From Chromobacterium haemolyticum DSM 19808 (GTDB taxonomy: Bacteria; Pseudomonadota; Gammaproteobacteria; Burkholderiales; Chromobacteriaceae), in contig NZ_KL543995.1 of the NCBI RefSeq assembly GCF_000711885.1, positions 182,010-246,009 of the forward strand: a stretch of DNA of 64,000 nt, in the 5' to 3' direction. The notes under the pieces were generated by a model. The model was not told where the DNA came from, did not search any database, and was given only the letters and a program-made list of their open reading frames with translations. Positions 35,263-43,258 of the stretch are shown here, in pieces; within the stretch, counting starts at the first letter, position 1; every line of letters starts with the position of its first letter. The position numbers were made by a program, and so were the translations under genes.

Positions 35263-36123
35263 TCATGAGCGCAGCAGCTGCTCGCGCACCCAGACGGCGG
35301 CCATGCCCAGCGGCCGCCGCCGCGACCACACCAGATCAATGTGGCGCGCCTTGGGCCAGCCCGGCGCGCGCAGCTCGCGCAGCCGCTCCGCGCCGAAGGA
35401 GTCCGCCAGCCAGCGCGGCAGCTCGGCCCAGCCCGCGCCCAGAATCGCCATCTCCAGCAGCATCAGATAGCTGGGCGCGAACCAGCAGCGCCGGCTTATG
35501 GTTTCCGGTTTGCTTTCGGTATAGGTGTTGAGCCGCAGTTCGCGGTGGCGGCTCAGCGCCTGCCGGTCCACCTGTTCCAGCGCCGCCAGCGGATGGCTGC
35601 GCGCCACATACAGGGCCACTTCGCTAACCTCGCCCAGCGTGGCGTGGCCGATATCGGCCGGGTACTGCTTCTGCGCCGCCATGCAGCCCAGGTGCGCGCG
35701 TCCGGTCTGGATCAAATCCAGCACATCGTCCTGTTCGCCCACCAGGCATTCCAGTTCCAGCGCCTCGAAGTTCTGTTCCAGTTGGCGAGTCACTTCCTGA
35801 AAACGCGAAGACTGATACGTGTCCGACAGCACCAGGGTCAGCCGGGGCTCCAGCCCGGCGGTCAGCAACTGCGCCTGCTGATTCAATTCATCGCCAATCG
35901 CCAGCATCTGCCGTGCATAGCCCAGCAGGTGGCGGCCGGCCTGGGTCAGCGTGGGCTGGCGGCTGCCGCGGTCGAACAACTGCACCGCCAGGTCTATCTC
36001 CAGGTTGGCGATGGCCTCGCTGATGGTGGACTGACTTTTGCCCAGCCGCCGCGCCGCGGCGGAAAAAGAGCCCAGTTCGGCGGCGTTGGCAAACGCCGCC
36101 AGCGCGTCTAGCGACATACTCAT
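35263..36123 (-). CDS. LysR-family regulator, divergent from PACE pumps
   Basis: 286 residues from ATG at 36123. N-terminal winged helix (LDALAAFANAAELGSFSAAA, KSQSTISEAIANLE) and a substrate-binding domain (LTLVLSDTY.., HLGCMAAQKQYPADIG). It is transcribed away from two PACE-type efflux genes, the same relation as AceR and aceI in Acinetobacter. Its own ribosome site GGAGAA lies inside the ATCGGTTTCTCCGAT palindrome, so binding there would block its own expression. Confidence 0.9.
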   Translation of the reverse strand: MSMSLDALAAFANAAELGSFSAAARRLGKSQSTISEAIANLEIDLAVQLFDRGSRQPTLTQAGRHLLGYARQMLAIGDELNQQAQLLTAGLEPRLTLVLSDTYQSSRFQEVTRQLEQNFEALELECLVGEQDDVLDLIQTGRAHLGCMAAQKQYPADIGHATLGEVSEVALYVARSHPLAALEQVDRQALSRHRELRLNTYTESKPETISRRCWFAPSYLMLLEMAILGAGWAELPRWLADSFGAERLRELRAPGWPKARHIDLVWSRRRPLGMAAVWVREQLLRS

Positions 36124-36177
36124 ATCGGTTTCTCCGATTAAACCTATCTTTATCCTATCCGAAAAACCAATAAAAAT
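36124..36177. promoter_or_regulatory. Bipartite operator, copy 1 (LysR / PACE1 intergenic)
   Basis: ATCGGTTTCTCCGAT (36124-36138), an ATC-N9-GAT LysR-type dyad, followed 33 bases from its start by ATCCGAAAAACCAAT (36157-36171). The same two elements with identical spacing recur at 36713. It probably binds the divergent LysR protein. Confidence 0.7.
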
Positions 36178-36259
36178 CGCGTCATTGTCTTGCTAATCAA
36201 GCCGCGGCGCAGCAGATCGCAAACTGCTTCCAAACGCCGCGGCGGATCAAGGAGAATCG

Positions 36260-36709
36260 ATGCATGTAAAGAAATCCTGGCTGGAACGCGCCTTCTACGC
36301 CGTGACTTACGAACTGTGCGCCATCAGCCTGCTGATGTTGTTGGCTACGCTGCTGCTAAAGCAGGACACCGCGCAGATCGGCATGCTGGCGCTGATGATG
36401 ACCAGCGTGGCGATGTCGTGGAACATTGTGTTCAACAGCCTGTTCGAACGCTGGGAGCGCCGCCGCGGCTGGGCGCGCACGCCGGCGCTGCGCGTGGTGC
36501 ACGCGCTGCTGTTCGAGGGCGGGCTGGTGACCCTGCTGGTGCCGCTGGCGGCGTGGTGGCTGCAGATCAGCTACTGGCAAGCCTTCTTGCTGGACATCGG
36601 CTTCTTCCTGTTCTTCCTGCCCTATACCTTCGTCTTCAACTGGCTGTACGACGGGCTGCGCGCCAGCCTGCTGCGGCGCCTGAGCCGCGCGCGCGCCGGT
36701 CTGGCTTAA
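36260..36709 (+). CDS. PACE-family efflux pump 1 (AceI-like)
   Basis: 149 residues, AAGGAG upstream. Four membrane helices in two BTP repeats: KSWLERAFYAVTYELCA with the conserved Glu18 of helix 1, the SVAMSWNIVFNSLFE signature, RVVHALLFEGGLVTLLVPL, and DIGFFLFFLPYTFVFNWLYD. PACE proteins export chlorhexidine, other biocides and short-chain diamines by proton exchange. It is followed by a close paralogue. Confidence 0.93.
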   Translation: MHVKKSWLERAFYAVTYELCAISLLMLLATLLLKQDTAQIGMLALMMTSVAMSWNIVFNSLFERWERRRGWARTPALRVVHALLFEGGLVTLLVPLAAWWLQISYWQAFLLDIGFFLFFLPYTFVFNWLYDGLRASLLRRLSRARAGLA

Positions 36710-36712
36710 TGC

Positions 36713-36766
36713 ATCGGTTTTACCGATGGTTATTATTTTTCAACCATCCGAAAAACCAATCAGAAT
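36713..36766. promoter_or_regulatory. Bipartite operator, copy 2 (between PACE1 and PACE2)
   Basis: ATCGGTTTTACCGAT (36713-36727) and ATCCGAAAAACCAAT (36746-36760), with the same 33-base offset as the first copy. It suggests that PACE2 and the SMR gene have their own LysR-controlled promoter. Confidence 0.7.
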
Positions 36767-36803
36767 AGCGGCTGTCTTTATACGGTCATGATTGGGAAAT
36801 AAC

Positions 36804-37256
36804 ATGAACAAACAAAAATCCTGGCTGGAGCGCGGCTTCCACGCCGTGATGTACGAGCTGTGCGCGATGGCCATGCTGGTGCCGCTGGCCTCCTTGGTGA
36901 TGGAGCAAAGCCTGCTGCATATGGGCGCGCTGGCCTTCATGATGTCCACCGCCGCCATGATGTGGAACGTAGTGTTCAATATGTTGTTCGACCGCATGGA
37001 AGCGGCGATGGGCTGGAGCCGCACCGTGGGCGTGCGCACCTTGCATGCGCTGATGTTCGAAGGCGGGTTGGTGATCATGCTGGTGCCCTTGGCGGCCTGG
37101 TGGCTGAACGTCAGTTACTGGCAGGCCTTCCTGCTGGATTTGGGCTTCTTCGCCTTCTTCCTGCCTTACACTTATATATTCAACTGGCTGTACGACTCGC
37201 TACGCGCCAAACTGCGCATGCGCGGCGGCAAGCCGTGCGCTGAACTGGAGTCTTGA
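36804..37256 (+). CDS. PACE-family efflux pump 2
   Basis: 150 residues from ATG 36804. Same plan as PACE1: KSWLERGFHAVMYELCA with Glu18, AAMMWNVVFNMLFDRME, RTLHALMFEGGLVIMLVPL and DLGFFAFFLPYTYIFNWLYD. Tandem non-identical PACE pairs suggest either different substrates or a heterodimer. Its TGA is immediately followed by the ATG of the SMR gene, so the two are coupled. Confidence 0.93.
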   Translation: MNKQKSWLERGFHAVMYELCAMAMLVPLASLVMEQSLLHMGALAFMMSTAAMMWNVVFNMLFDRMEAAMGWSRTVGVRTLHALMFEGGLVIMLVPLAAWWLNVSYWQAFLLDLGFFAFFLPYTYIFNWLYDSLRAKLRMRGGKPCAELES

Positions 37257-37589
37257 ATGAAAACCTGGTTGTTCCTGGCCGTCGCCATCGTCAGCGAGGT
37301 GATCGCCACCTCCTCGCTGAAAGCGTCGGAAGGCTTTACCCGCCTGGGCCCGTCCTTGCTGACCGGCGCCGGCTATCTGCTGGCCTTCTACATGCTGTCG
37401 CTGACCCTGCGCCAGATCCCGGTGGGCGTGGCGTACGCGCTGTGGTCCGGCGTCGGCATTGTGCTGGTATCCATCGTGGGCTGGGTTTTATATGGGCAGA
37501 AGCTGGATGCGCCGGCAATGATAGGCATGGGCTTGATCGTGGCGGGGGTGTTGGTGATGAATTTGATGTCCAAGTCCGTGGCGCACTGA
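37257..37589 (+). CDS. SMR-family efflux protein (EmrE/QacE-like)
   Basis: 110 residues and four helices. It has Glu14 in [13 protein letters not shown], the essential proton/substrate residue, and [14 protein letters not shown] in helix 3, both hallmarks of QacE/EmrE-type pumps for cationic antiseptics. Co-transcribed with PACE2. Its stop TGA touches a MITE remnant. Confidence 0.93.
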   Translation: MKTWLFLAVAIVSEVIATSSLKASEGFTRLGPSLLTGAGYLLAFYMLSLTLRQIPVGVAYALWSGVGIVLVSIVGWVLYGQKLDAPAMIGMGLIVAGVLVMNLMSKSVAH

Positions 37590-37645
37590 AAACCTGTTTA
37601 CGATCGTCAGCCCGTTCTTGGCTTGTGAGACTATGAACAGGCTCT
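37589..37645. mobile_element. GAGCCTGTTC-family MITE, copy 6 (57-bp remnant)
   Basis: AAAACCTGTTTACGATCGTC at the left and TGAGACTATGAACAGGCTCT at the right; the middle is missing. The left end overlaps the last base of the SMR stop codon TGA. Confidence 0.6.
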
Positions 37646-37680
37646 GTGAAGGCCGGGCTCCAATCCGAGTCCGCAACGCA

Positions 37681-37709
37681 AAAACCGGCCGGGAATCCCG
37701 GCCGGTTTT
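37681..37709. terminator. Bidirectional terminator
   Basis: Perfect 13-bp arms AAAACCGGCCGGG / CCCGGCCGGTTTT with a three-base loop, between the convergent efflux operon and the amidohydrolase. Confidence 0.92.
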
Positions 37710-37730
37710 GTTTTGCGCGTTGGGAGCCGC

Positions 37731-39566
37731 TCAGTGGGTGTCGGGGTTTTGATAGACCGGCTTGCCGGCCAGCCAGGTTTGATGGATAGGAATGTCGCGC
37801 AGCGAGCCGGCCGGCACCGACGGGTCCAGCGGATCCTTTTGCAGAATGACCATGTCCGCCAGCTTGCCCGGTTCCAGCGAGCCGACGATGTGGTCCATAT
37901 GGCATTGCCATGCGGCGTCCAGCGTCACCGCGCGCAGCGCGGAGATGCGGTCCAGGCATTCCGCCGGGTTCAGCGGCTGCCGTTCCGGGTCCGCCTCCAT
38001 CACCCGCGTCACCGCCTGCTCCATCATCCGCAGCGTGCCCAGCGGCGACACGAAGTGGTCCGAATGCAGGCTGATGCGAAGGCCGGCCTTGAGGGCGGAC
38101 TGGCAGCGGTCCAGCATCTGGGCGCGCTCGCGGCCCAGAATGGTGGTCTTGAACACCTGGCCCCAGTAGCCTACGTGGCCGATCAGGAAGCTGGGCGACA
38201 GTTTCAGCCGCGCCATGGTGGCGATGCTGGCGTCGCTCAGCAGCGAGCAGTGCTCAATGCGCGAGCGCAGCGCCAGTTTGGGATTGGGCGTGCCGTCCTT
38301 GGCGTTTTCGTCGAACAGCGCCAGCTCGAAGCTAGCCAGCACATAGTCCACCGCCTGATCGCCGTTGGCGTGCACCAGCACCGGCCAGCCGGCGTTCAGC
38401 GCGGTTTGCAGCCGGGTGGCGAATGTGGTCGGCGGCGTGAAGTTGAGCAGACCTCGCGGCGAAACGCCGGGCACGTGGTGCTCATCCGCGCAGCAATAAT
38501 CCTGCGATTGGTAGCCGGTCAGGCCCTGATTGGAACCGTCGGCTATCAGCTTGAGCGCGCGGACGCTGAAGCGGTCGTCATCGTGCTTGTTATGGTTGAG
38601 CTGATAGGTTTGTAGCCACTGCTCTTGCAGCCAGTCTGGGTTGCCGTACAGCGCGGCGCCTATCCGAACCGGCGCCAGCGGGCTCTGGGCGAAGGCGCGC
38701 ATCAGCGTGATTTCCAGCGGCCCCAGGCCGGCGCCCAGGCCGGCATCGAATAGCGTGGTGATGCCGTTGGCGGCAGCGTCGTGTAGAACTTCCTGGACCT
38801 TGGACAGCACATGCGGCGCGGCCAGGCCGGGGATCACCGCCAGCAGCTTGCCAATCTCGGCCTCGGTGGTTACGCCCTTGTTGTCGGTCGACAAGCCGGC
38901 CAGTTTCATCGCCGGCGTGTTGGCGTAGCCCAGATGGCTGGAGGCGTTGATCAGAAAGATAGGTACTTCCGAGCTGATGTTGTCGAGGAAGTCCAGATCC
39001 GGCTCTTCCCAGGGGCACATCAGCGAGGGATCGACGGCAAAGCCGGTCAGCCAGCGCGGCTCGCCGTTGAGGGTGTGGCCGCTATGGCTGGGCAGTTGGC
39101 CGCGCAGTTGTTCGGCGACCCAGGCCAGATTGTAGCCCGGCCGCAGGATCTGGCCCTCGAAGGGGCTCAGATTGATCCAGTTGCGGTACAGCGCGCTGGG
39201 CAAGATGTGTGTGTGCGGATCTATCATGCCGGGCAGCAAGGTTTTGCCGCGCAGATTGATAAGCTCGGCGCGCGGCTGCGCGCGCATATCGGCTTCCACC
39301 TGCTGCAGGCTGCCCACGGAGATCACCTTGCCGTGGGCGATGCCCAAGGCGTCCACGCGGCTGGGCTGGCCGCCTTGCAGCGTATAGATGGGCCCGCCGT
39401 GAAAGATTGCCGCGTCCTGATGCAGCGCCAGCTTGGCGCGTTCTACGGCAGTGCGGACCAAGCTGGCCAGGCTCTCGGTCCAGTTATGGTGTTGCAGTTC
39501 ATCCAGTTGCGAGGACAAGCTGGGCAGAGTGCAACACGCGCAGCCGGGTTGATGGGGTAGGGACAT
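37731..39566 (-). CDS. Metal-dependent amidohydrolase (YtcJ-like), paralogue A
   Basis: 611 residues from ATG at 39566, chosen because AGGAGC precedes it and MSLPHQPGCACC aligns with the start of the neighbouring paralogue. Amidohydrolase family 3 motifs: GMIDPHTHILPS (HxH), VLVHANGDQAVDYV, RIEHCSLL and ISLHSDHFVSPLG, ending GKLADMVIL. The conserved GCACCTLP segment at the N-terminus is unusual. The family acts on cyclic amides, N-acyl amino acids or related substrates; none can be assigned. No signal peptide, so it is cytoplasmic. Confidence 0.88.
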   Translation of the reverse strand: MSLPHQPGCACCTLPSLSSQLDELQHHNWTESLASLVRTAVERAKLALHQDAAIFHGGPIYTLQGGQPSRVDALGIAHGKVISVGSLQQVEADMRAQPRAELINLRGKTLLPGMIDPHTHILPSALYRNWINLSPFEGQILRPGYNLAWVAEQLRGQLPSHSGHTLNGEPRWLTGFAVDPSLMCPWEEPDLDFLDNISSEVPIFLINASSHLGYANTPAMKLAGLSTDNKGVTTEAEIGKLLAVIPGLAAPHVLSKVQEVLHDAAANGITTLFDAGLGAGLGPLEITLMRAFAQSPLAPVRIGAALYGNPDWLQEQWLQTYQLNHNKHDDDRFSVRALKLIADGSNQGLTGYQSQDYCCADEHHVPGVSPRGLLNFTPPTTFATRLQTALNAGWPVLVHANGDQAVDYVLASFELALFDENAKDGTPNPKLALRSRIEHCSLLSDASIATMARLKLSPSFLIGHVGYWGQVFKTTILGRERAQMLDRCQSALKAGLRISLHSDHFVSPLGTLRMMEQAVTRVMEADPERQPLNPAECLDRISALRAVTLDAAWQCHMDHIVGSLEPGKLADMVILQKDPLDPSVPAGSLRDIPIHQTWLAGKPVYQNPDTH

Positions 39567-39707
39567 GGGGCGCTCCTGTGCATGGCGTCGGGACGGCGCG
39601 GCGACGCCGCGCACAGGGTGAATTATATGCCAATGGCAAGCTTGCGAGGCTGACAAAAGCTGAGCAAGGCCTCGCCTGCGCTGGGCCCATGCGGCGCCGC
39701 GCGCCTC

Positions 39708-39852
39708 AGAACCTGTTCAAAGCCTGCTGCGCTTCGTGGAGGGTTGCACGGTGAGTGCACGCTCAAAATGTTCATGCACCCCTCGACCATTCCGCTTTTT
39801 CGCTCGTTTTCGCCTTGTCTCGCCCTTGCTCGCGAGGCCATGAACAGGCTCT
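39708..39852. mobile_element. GAGCCTGTTC-family MITE, copy 5 (145 bp)
   Basis: Ends AGAACCTGTTCAAAGCCTG and GGCCATGAACAGGCTCT; the core is in opposite orientation to copies 2-4. The body is flanked by TCA on both sides (39706-39708 and 39852-39854), a perfect three-base duplication, and the right TCA is the TGA stop of the minus-strand amidohydrolase. 39567-39707 holds only the upstream region of paralogue A. Confidence 0.85.
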
Positions 39853-41738
39853 CAGGCCGGCGGCGCGGATTCCGTCGCGCATCCCAGCTTGGCATGCAGA
39901 TACACCGGCGCGCCGGAGCGCCAGGTTTGCAGCACCGCGATATCGCGCAGATTGCTCACCGCCGGGTCCAGCGGGTCCTGCTCAAGCACTACCAAGTCCG
40001 CCAGCTTGCCCGGTTCCAGCGAACCGACGATATGGTCCATATGGCACTGCCAGGCGGCGTCCAGCGTTACCGCGCGCAGCGCGCTGAGCCGGTCCAGCCG
40101 CTCCGCCGGGTTCAGCGCCGGATTGCCGCCTGCCTGTTCCGGCGCGGCCTCCATCACGCGGAATATCGCCTGCTCCATCATGCGCAGGCCGCCCAGCGGG
40201 GTGACAAAGTGGTCGGAGTGCAGGCTGATGCGCAGGCCGGCGCGCTTGGCGGACAGGCAGCGGTCCAGCAGCTTGGCGCGCGCCTCGCCCAGAATGGTTT
40301 GCTGGAAGGCGCGGCCCCAATAGCCGACGTGGCCTATCAAAAAACTGGGCGACAGCTGAAGCTGCGCCATCTGGGAGATGTGCTCGTCGGTCAAGAGCGA
40401 AGCGTGCTCGATGCGATGACGCAGCCGCGTGCCGGCGCAATCCGGCCGCAGCGGCGCTAAGGGGTGGTTGAGCGCGTGTTCGTAAGCCTGCAGCACCTCG
40501 TCGATGGCGCGGTCGCCGTTGGCGTGCACCATGGCCGGCCAGCCGTGCTCCACCGCCTGCCGCAAATGCGGGGCGAAGGCGCTGGGCGGGCGGAAATTGA
40601 ACAGCCCGGTGGCTGGCACATTGGGCACCTGGTGTTCCGGATAGCATTTGTAGGCCTCGGTCTGAAAACCGGTCAGCCCTTGGTTGGAGCCGTCCGACAC
40701 CAGTTTCAGCGCCTTGATGCTGAAGCGCTTGTCCTCCATGCCGTTCAGGTCCGGGCGGAACAAGCGGGTCCACTCGTCCATCTGCCGGGTTTCGTTGGAA
40801 AACAGCGCGGCGGCGATGCGCACCGGGTTCAACGCGGTCTGGGCCACCAAGTCCAGCAGCAAGACCTCGAACAGCCCTTTGCCGGACCCCAGGCCGGCGT
40901 CGAACAGCGTGGTATTGCCCATCTTGGCCGCGCCGTGCAGCACCTGGCTGATGCTGGAAAGCAAGGCGGCCGGGGACGGGGAGGGCAGCGCGGGCATCAT
41001 CTGCAGCACCTGCTCCTCCACCAGCACCCCCTTGCATTCCGGGCTGATGCCGGCTTTGGCCAGCGCCGGCGCGTTGGCGTAGCCGATGTGGCCGGAAGCG
41101 TTCATCAGGAAAATCGGGAGTGAGTCGCCAAACTGGGCAAACCAGTCCAGGTCCGGTTCGGTCCAGACCCGCATCAGCGAAGGATCCAGGCCGAAGCCCA
41201 ACACCCAGGCCGTGCCGTCCTTGGCCTTTTGCTGTTTTTTGGGATCGGCCAGCGCCGCGCGCACCGTGTTTTCCACGCCCGCAATGCCGTAATCCGGCGT
41301 CAGCGTCTGGCCGGAGAACGCGCCCACGTACTGCCAGGACGAAAACAGCGCGCTGGGGAGGATGTGCATATGGGGATCGACGAAACCGGGCAGCAAGGTG
41401 GCGCCTTCCAGCGACATCTCCTCCGGTTTTTTATGCCCGGCGGCGGCCATGGCCTGCCGCACCTCCTCGCATGAACCGGTGGCCGCAATTCGGCCCTTGG
41501 CGATGCCGATGGCGTCCACCGTTTGCCGTCCGCTGCTGGCCAGGGTATGGATGGGCCCGCCGTAAATGATCAGCGTCTGAGGCGGCGAGGGCGGCAGCAA
41601 ATGTTTTTCCTGCTGGCGGATCAGCCGCTTGGCCTCGTCCTGCCAGTCGGGCCGCTCGGACAGCTCATCGTGCAACTGAGCCAACAAAGGAAGAGTGCAG
41701 CAGGCGCAGCCTGGACCGTGCGGGTGATGATGGCTCAT
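39852..41738 (-). CDS. Metal-dependent amidohydrolase (YtcJ-like), paralogue B
   Basis: 628 residues, clearly homologous to the gene at 37731: MSHHHPHGPGCACCTLPLLA, GFVDPHMHILPSALF, AMVHANGDRAIDEVL, RIEHASLL, ISLHSDHFVTPLGGLRMMEQ and a nearly identical C-terminal WQCHMDHIVGSLEPGKLAD block. Tandem duplication followed by divergence is likely. The His-rich start and the GCACC motif may bind metal. Substrate unknown. The stop codon TGA overlaps MITE copy 5. Confidence 0.88.
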   Translation of the reverse strand: MSHHHPHGPGCACCTLPLLAQLHDELSERPDWQDEAKRLIRQQEKHLLPPSPPQTLIIYGGPIHTLASSGRQTVDAIGIAKGRIAATGSCEEVRQAMAAAGHKKPEEMSLEGATLLPGFVDPHMHILPSALFSSWQYVGAFSGQTLTPDYGIAGVENTVRAALADPKKQQKAKDGTAWVLGFGLDPSLMRVWTEPDLDWFAQFGDSLPIFLMNASGHIGYANAPALAKAGISPECKGVLVEEQVLQMMPALPSPSPAALLSSISQVLHGAAKMGNTTLFDAGLGSGKGLFEVLLLDLVAQTALNPVRIAAALFSNETRQMDEWTRLFRPDLNGMEDKRFSIKALKLVSDGSNQGLTGFQTEAYKCYPEHQVPNVPATGLFNFRPPSAFAPHLRQAVEHGWPAMVHANGDRAIDEVLQAYEHALNHPLAPLRPDCAGTRLRHRIEHASLLTDEHISQMAQLQLSPSFLIGHVGYWGRAFQQTILGEARAKLLDRCLSAKRAGLRISLHSDHFVTPLGGLRMMEQAIFRVMEAAPEQAGGNPALNPAERLDRLSALRAVTLDAAWQCHMDHIVGSLEPGKLADLVVLEQDPLDPAVSNLRDIAVLQTWRSGAPVYLHAKLGCATESAPPA

Positions 41739-41914
41739 GGCGGATATCCGGTTGAAACGCCGGCTCCGGGGGAAGCGCGGGGCCGCGCGGAAGGAACGGA
41801 AAAAGCGATGTCATTATAGGCGGCGTCCCGGCGCAAACAAACGGCGAACTGGCCATTTGGGCGGGGAGCGGCCAAGAGCGGGGCAAAGCGGCAAAGCGCC
41901 GGCTATGACGCTCT

Positions 41915-43141
41915 TCAGCCGCCGCACACCTGATTGCGGCCATGCTGTTTAGCGTGATACAGCCGTTCGTCCGCCAGCTTCAGCAGCCGGCTGACCTCCG
42001 GCATGTCCGACGCCGCCACGCCAATGCTCACCGTATAGCGCAGCCCGCCCTTGGCGGTGGTCAGGATGCAGCTCTCTATCGCCAGGCGCAGGCTCTCCAG
42101 CCGGCACACCATGTCCAGCTCGATGGGGCTGGGGCTGAGAATCACAAACTCCTCGCCGCCAAAGCGCGCCACAATGCCGTCCGGGAAAAACTGCTCCATC
42201 AGCCGCGCGGTGTTGCAGATCACCTGATCGCCCACATCGTGGCCGTACTGATCGTTCACCCGCTTGAAGTGGTCGATATCCAGCACCGCCACACCGTAGC
42301 CGTTCTTCAACTGCATCACCTGCTCAAAAAAGTGCCGGCGGTTGGACAAATTGGTCAGCGGGTCGCGGTCCGCGGTTTCCTTCAGGGATTCCAGGTTCTC
42401 CACAAACTCCACATTGCGGGTGACGCGGCAGAAAAACTCCTCAAAATTAAACGGCTTTTGCAGAAAGTCGTCCGCCCCCGCCTTGATGAAGCGCGTGGTC
42501 ATGGTGGGGTCCTGGTTGCCGGAAATGCCGATGATGGCCAGGCGGTCGTGATCCAGAAAGCGGCGTATCGTGCTGGTCATCCGCACCCCGTCCATGCCCG
42601 GCATGTCGTTGTCGCTCAGCACCAGCTTGATATGCTTGTCGCGGTGCAAAATCTCCAGCGCCTGCTTGGCATCCTCCGCCTCCAGCACCTGATAGCGGTG
42701 GCGCTCCAGGTTCTCGCGCAGAAACTGGCGGTAGGACGCGGAATCGTCCACCACCAGCACTTTGATGCCCGGGTTCTTGCGAATGCGGGTCAGCATCCGC
42801 ATCACGTAATCGAAGGCGGCCGGGCTTTCCTTGCTCACGTAATCCACCACCGGCAGCTGCAAGATGCGGTCGCGCACCTCGCCGTCGGTGCGCGAAGTCA
42901 GCACGATGGTGGGAATCGCCTGCTGGAACAACAGCGGCAAATGCTCGCCGGCGGGAGAGTCCGGCAGGTTGTAATCCGCCACCGCGGCCAGGAAGTGCTG
43001 GCCGGAGGCCAGCGCCTCGCGCACCTCCAGCTGCGAGCACACCGGCAGCGGCGATAGGCCGATTTCCTCCACCATGCGGCACAAGGGGCGGATCAACACC
43101 ATGCTGTCTTCAATCACCAAAACGCGCGTTTCTTCGCTCAT
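41915..43141 (-). CDS. Response regulator with REC-REC-GGDEF (PleD-like diguanylate cyclase)
   Basis: 408 residues. Receiver 1 at about 4-120 (VIEDS, Asp in ADYNLPD, SK), receiver 2 at about 125-245 (VVDDSASYR, Asp in [14 protein letters not shown]), and GGDEF at about 250-408 with [12 protein letters not shown] and an intact RFGGEEF active site. It makes c-di-GMP when phosphorylated. The RxxD inhibitory site that should precede GGEEF is absent, so feedback by c-di-GMP is unlikely. No partner kinase is adjacent. The 41739-41914 gap shows nothing special. Confidence 0.92.
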   Translation of the reverse strand: MSEETRVLVIEDSMVLIRPLCRMVEEIGLSPLPVCSQLEVREALASGQHFLAAVADYNLPDSPAGEHLPLLFQQAIPTIVLTSRTDGEVRDRILQLPVVDYVSKESPAAFDYVMRMLTRIRKNPGIKVLVVDDSASYRQFLRENLERHRYQVLEAEDAKQALEILHRDKHIKLVLSDNDMPGMDGVRMTSTIRRFLDHDRLAIIGISGNQDPTMTTRFIKAGADDFLQKPFNFEEFFCRVTRNVEFVENLESLKETADRDPLTNLSNRRHFFEQVMQLKNGYGVAVLDIDHFKRVNDQYGHDVGDQVICNTARLMEQFFPDGIVARFGGEEFVILSPSPIELDMVCRLESLRLAIESCILTTAKGGLRYTVSIGVAASDMPEVSRLLKLADERLYHAKQHGRNQVCGG

Positions 43142-43210
43142 CGTCCGCTTATCCCTTGGCTACCGCCTGATTCGCCCGCGCCGGCTCTCGGAGAACACTC
43201 CAAAACCGGG

Positions 43211-43216
43211 TATAAT
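43211..43216 (+). promoter_or_regulatory. -10 box of valS
   Basis: Perfect TATAAT in an otherwise GC-rich stretch, 43 bases before the valS ATG. No good -35 hexamer is seen 16-18 bases upstream. Confidence 0.55.
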
Positions 43217-43258
43217 CGACCCATTTTTTCCATTCTAGAAGAACTACGATTCATCACC

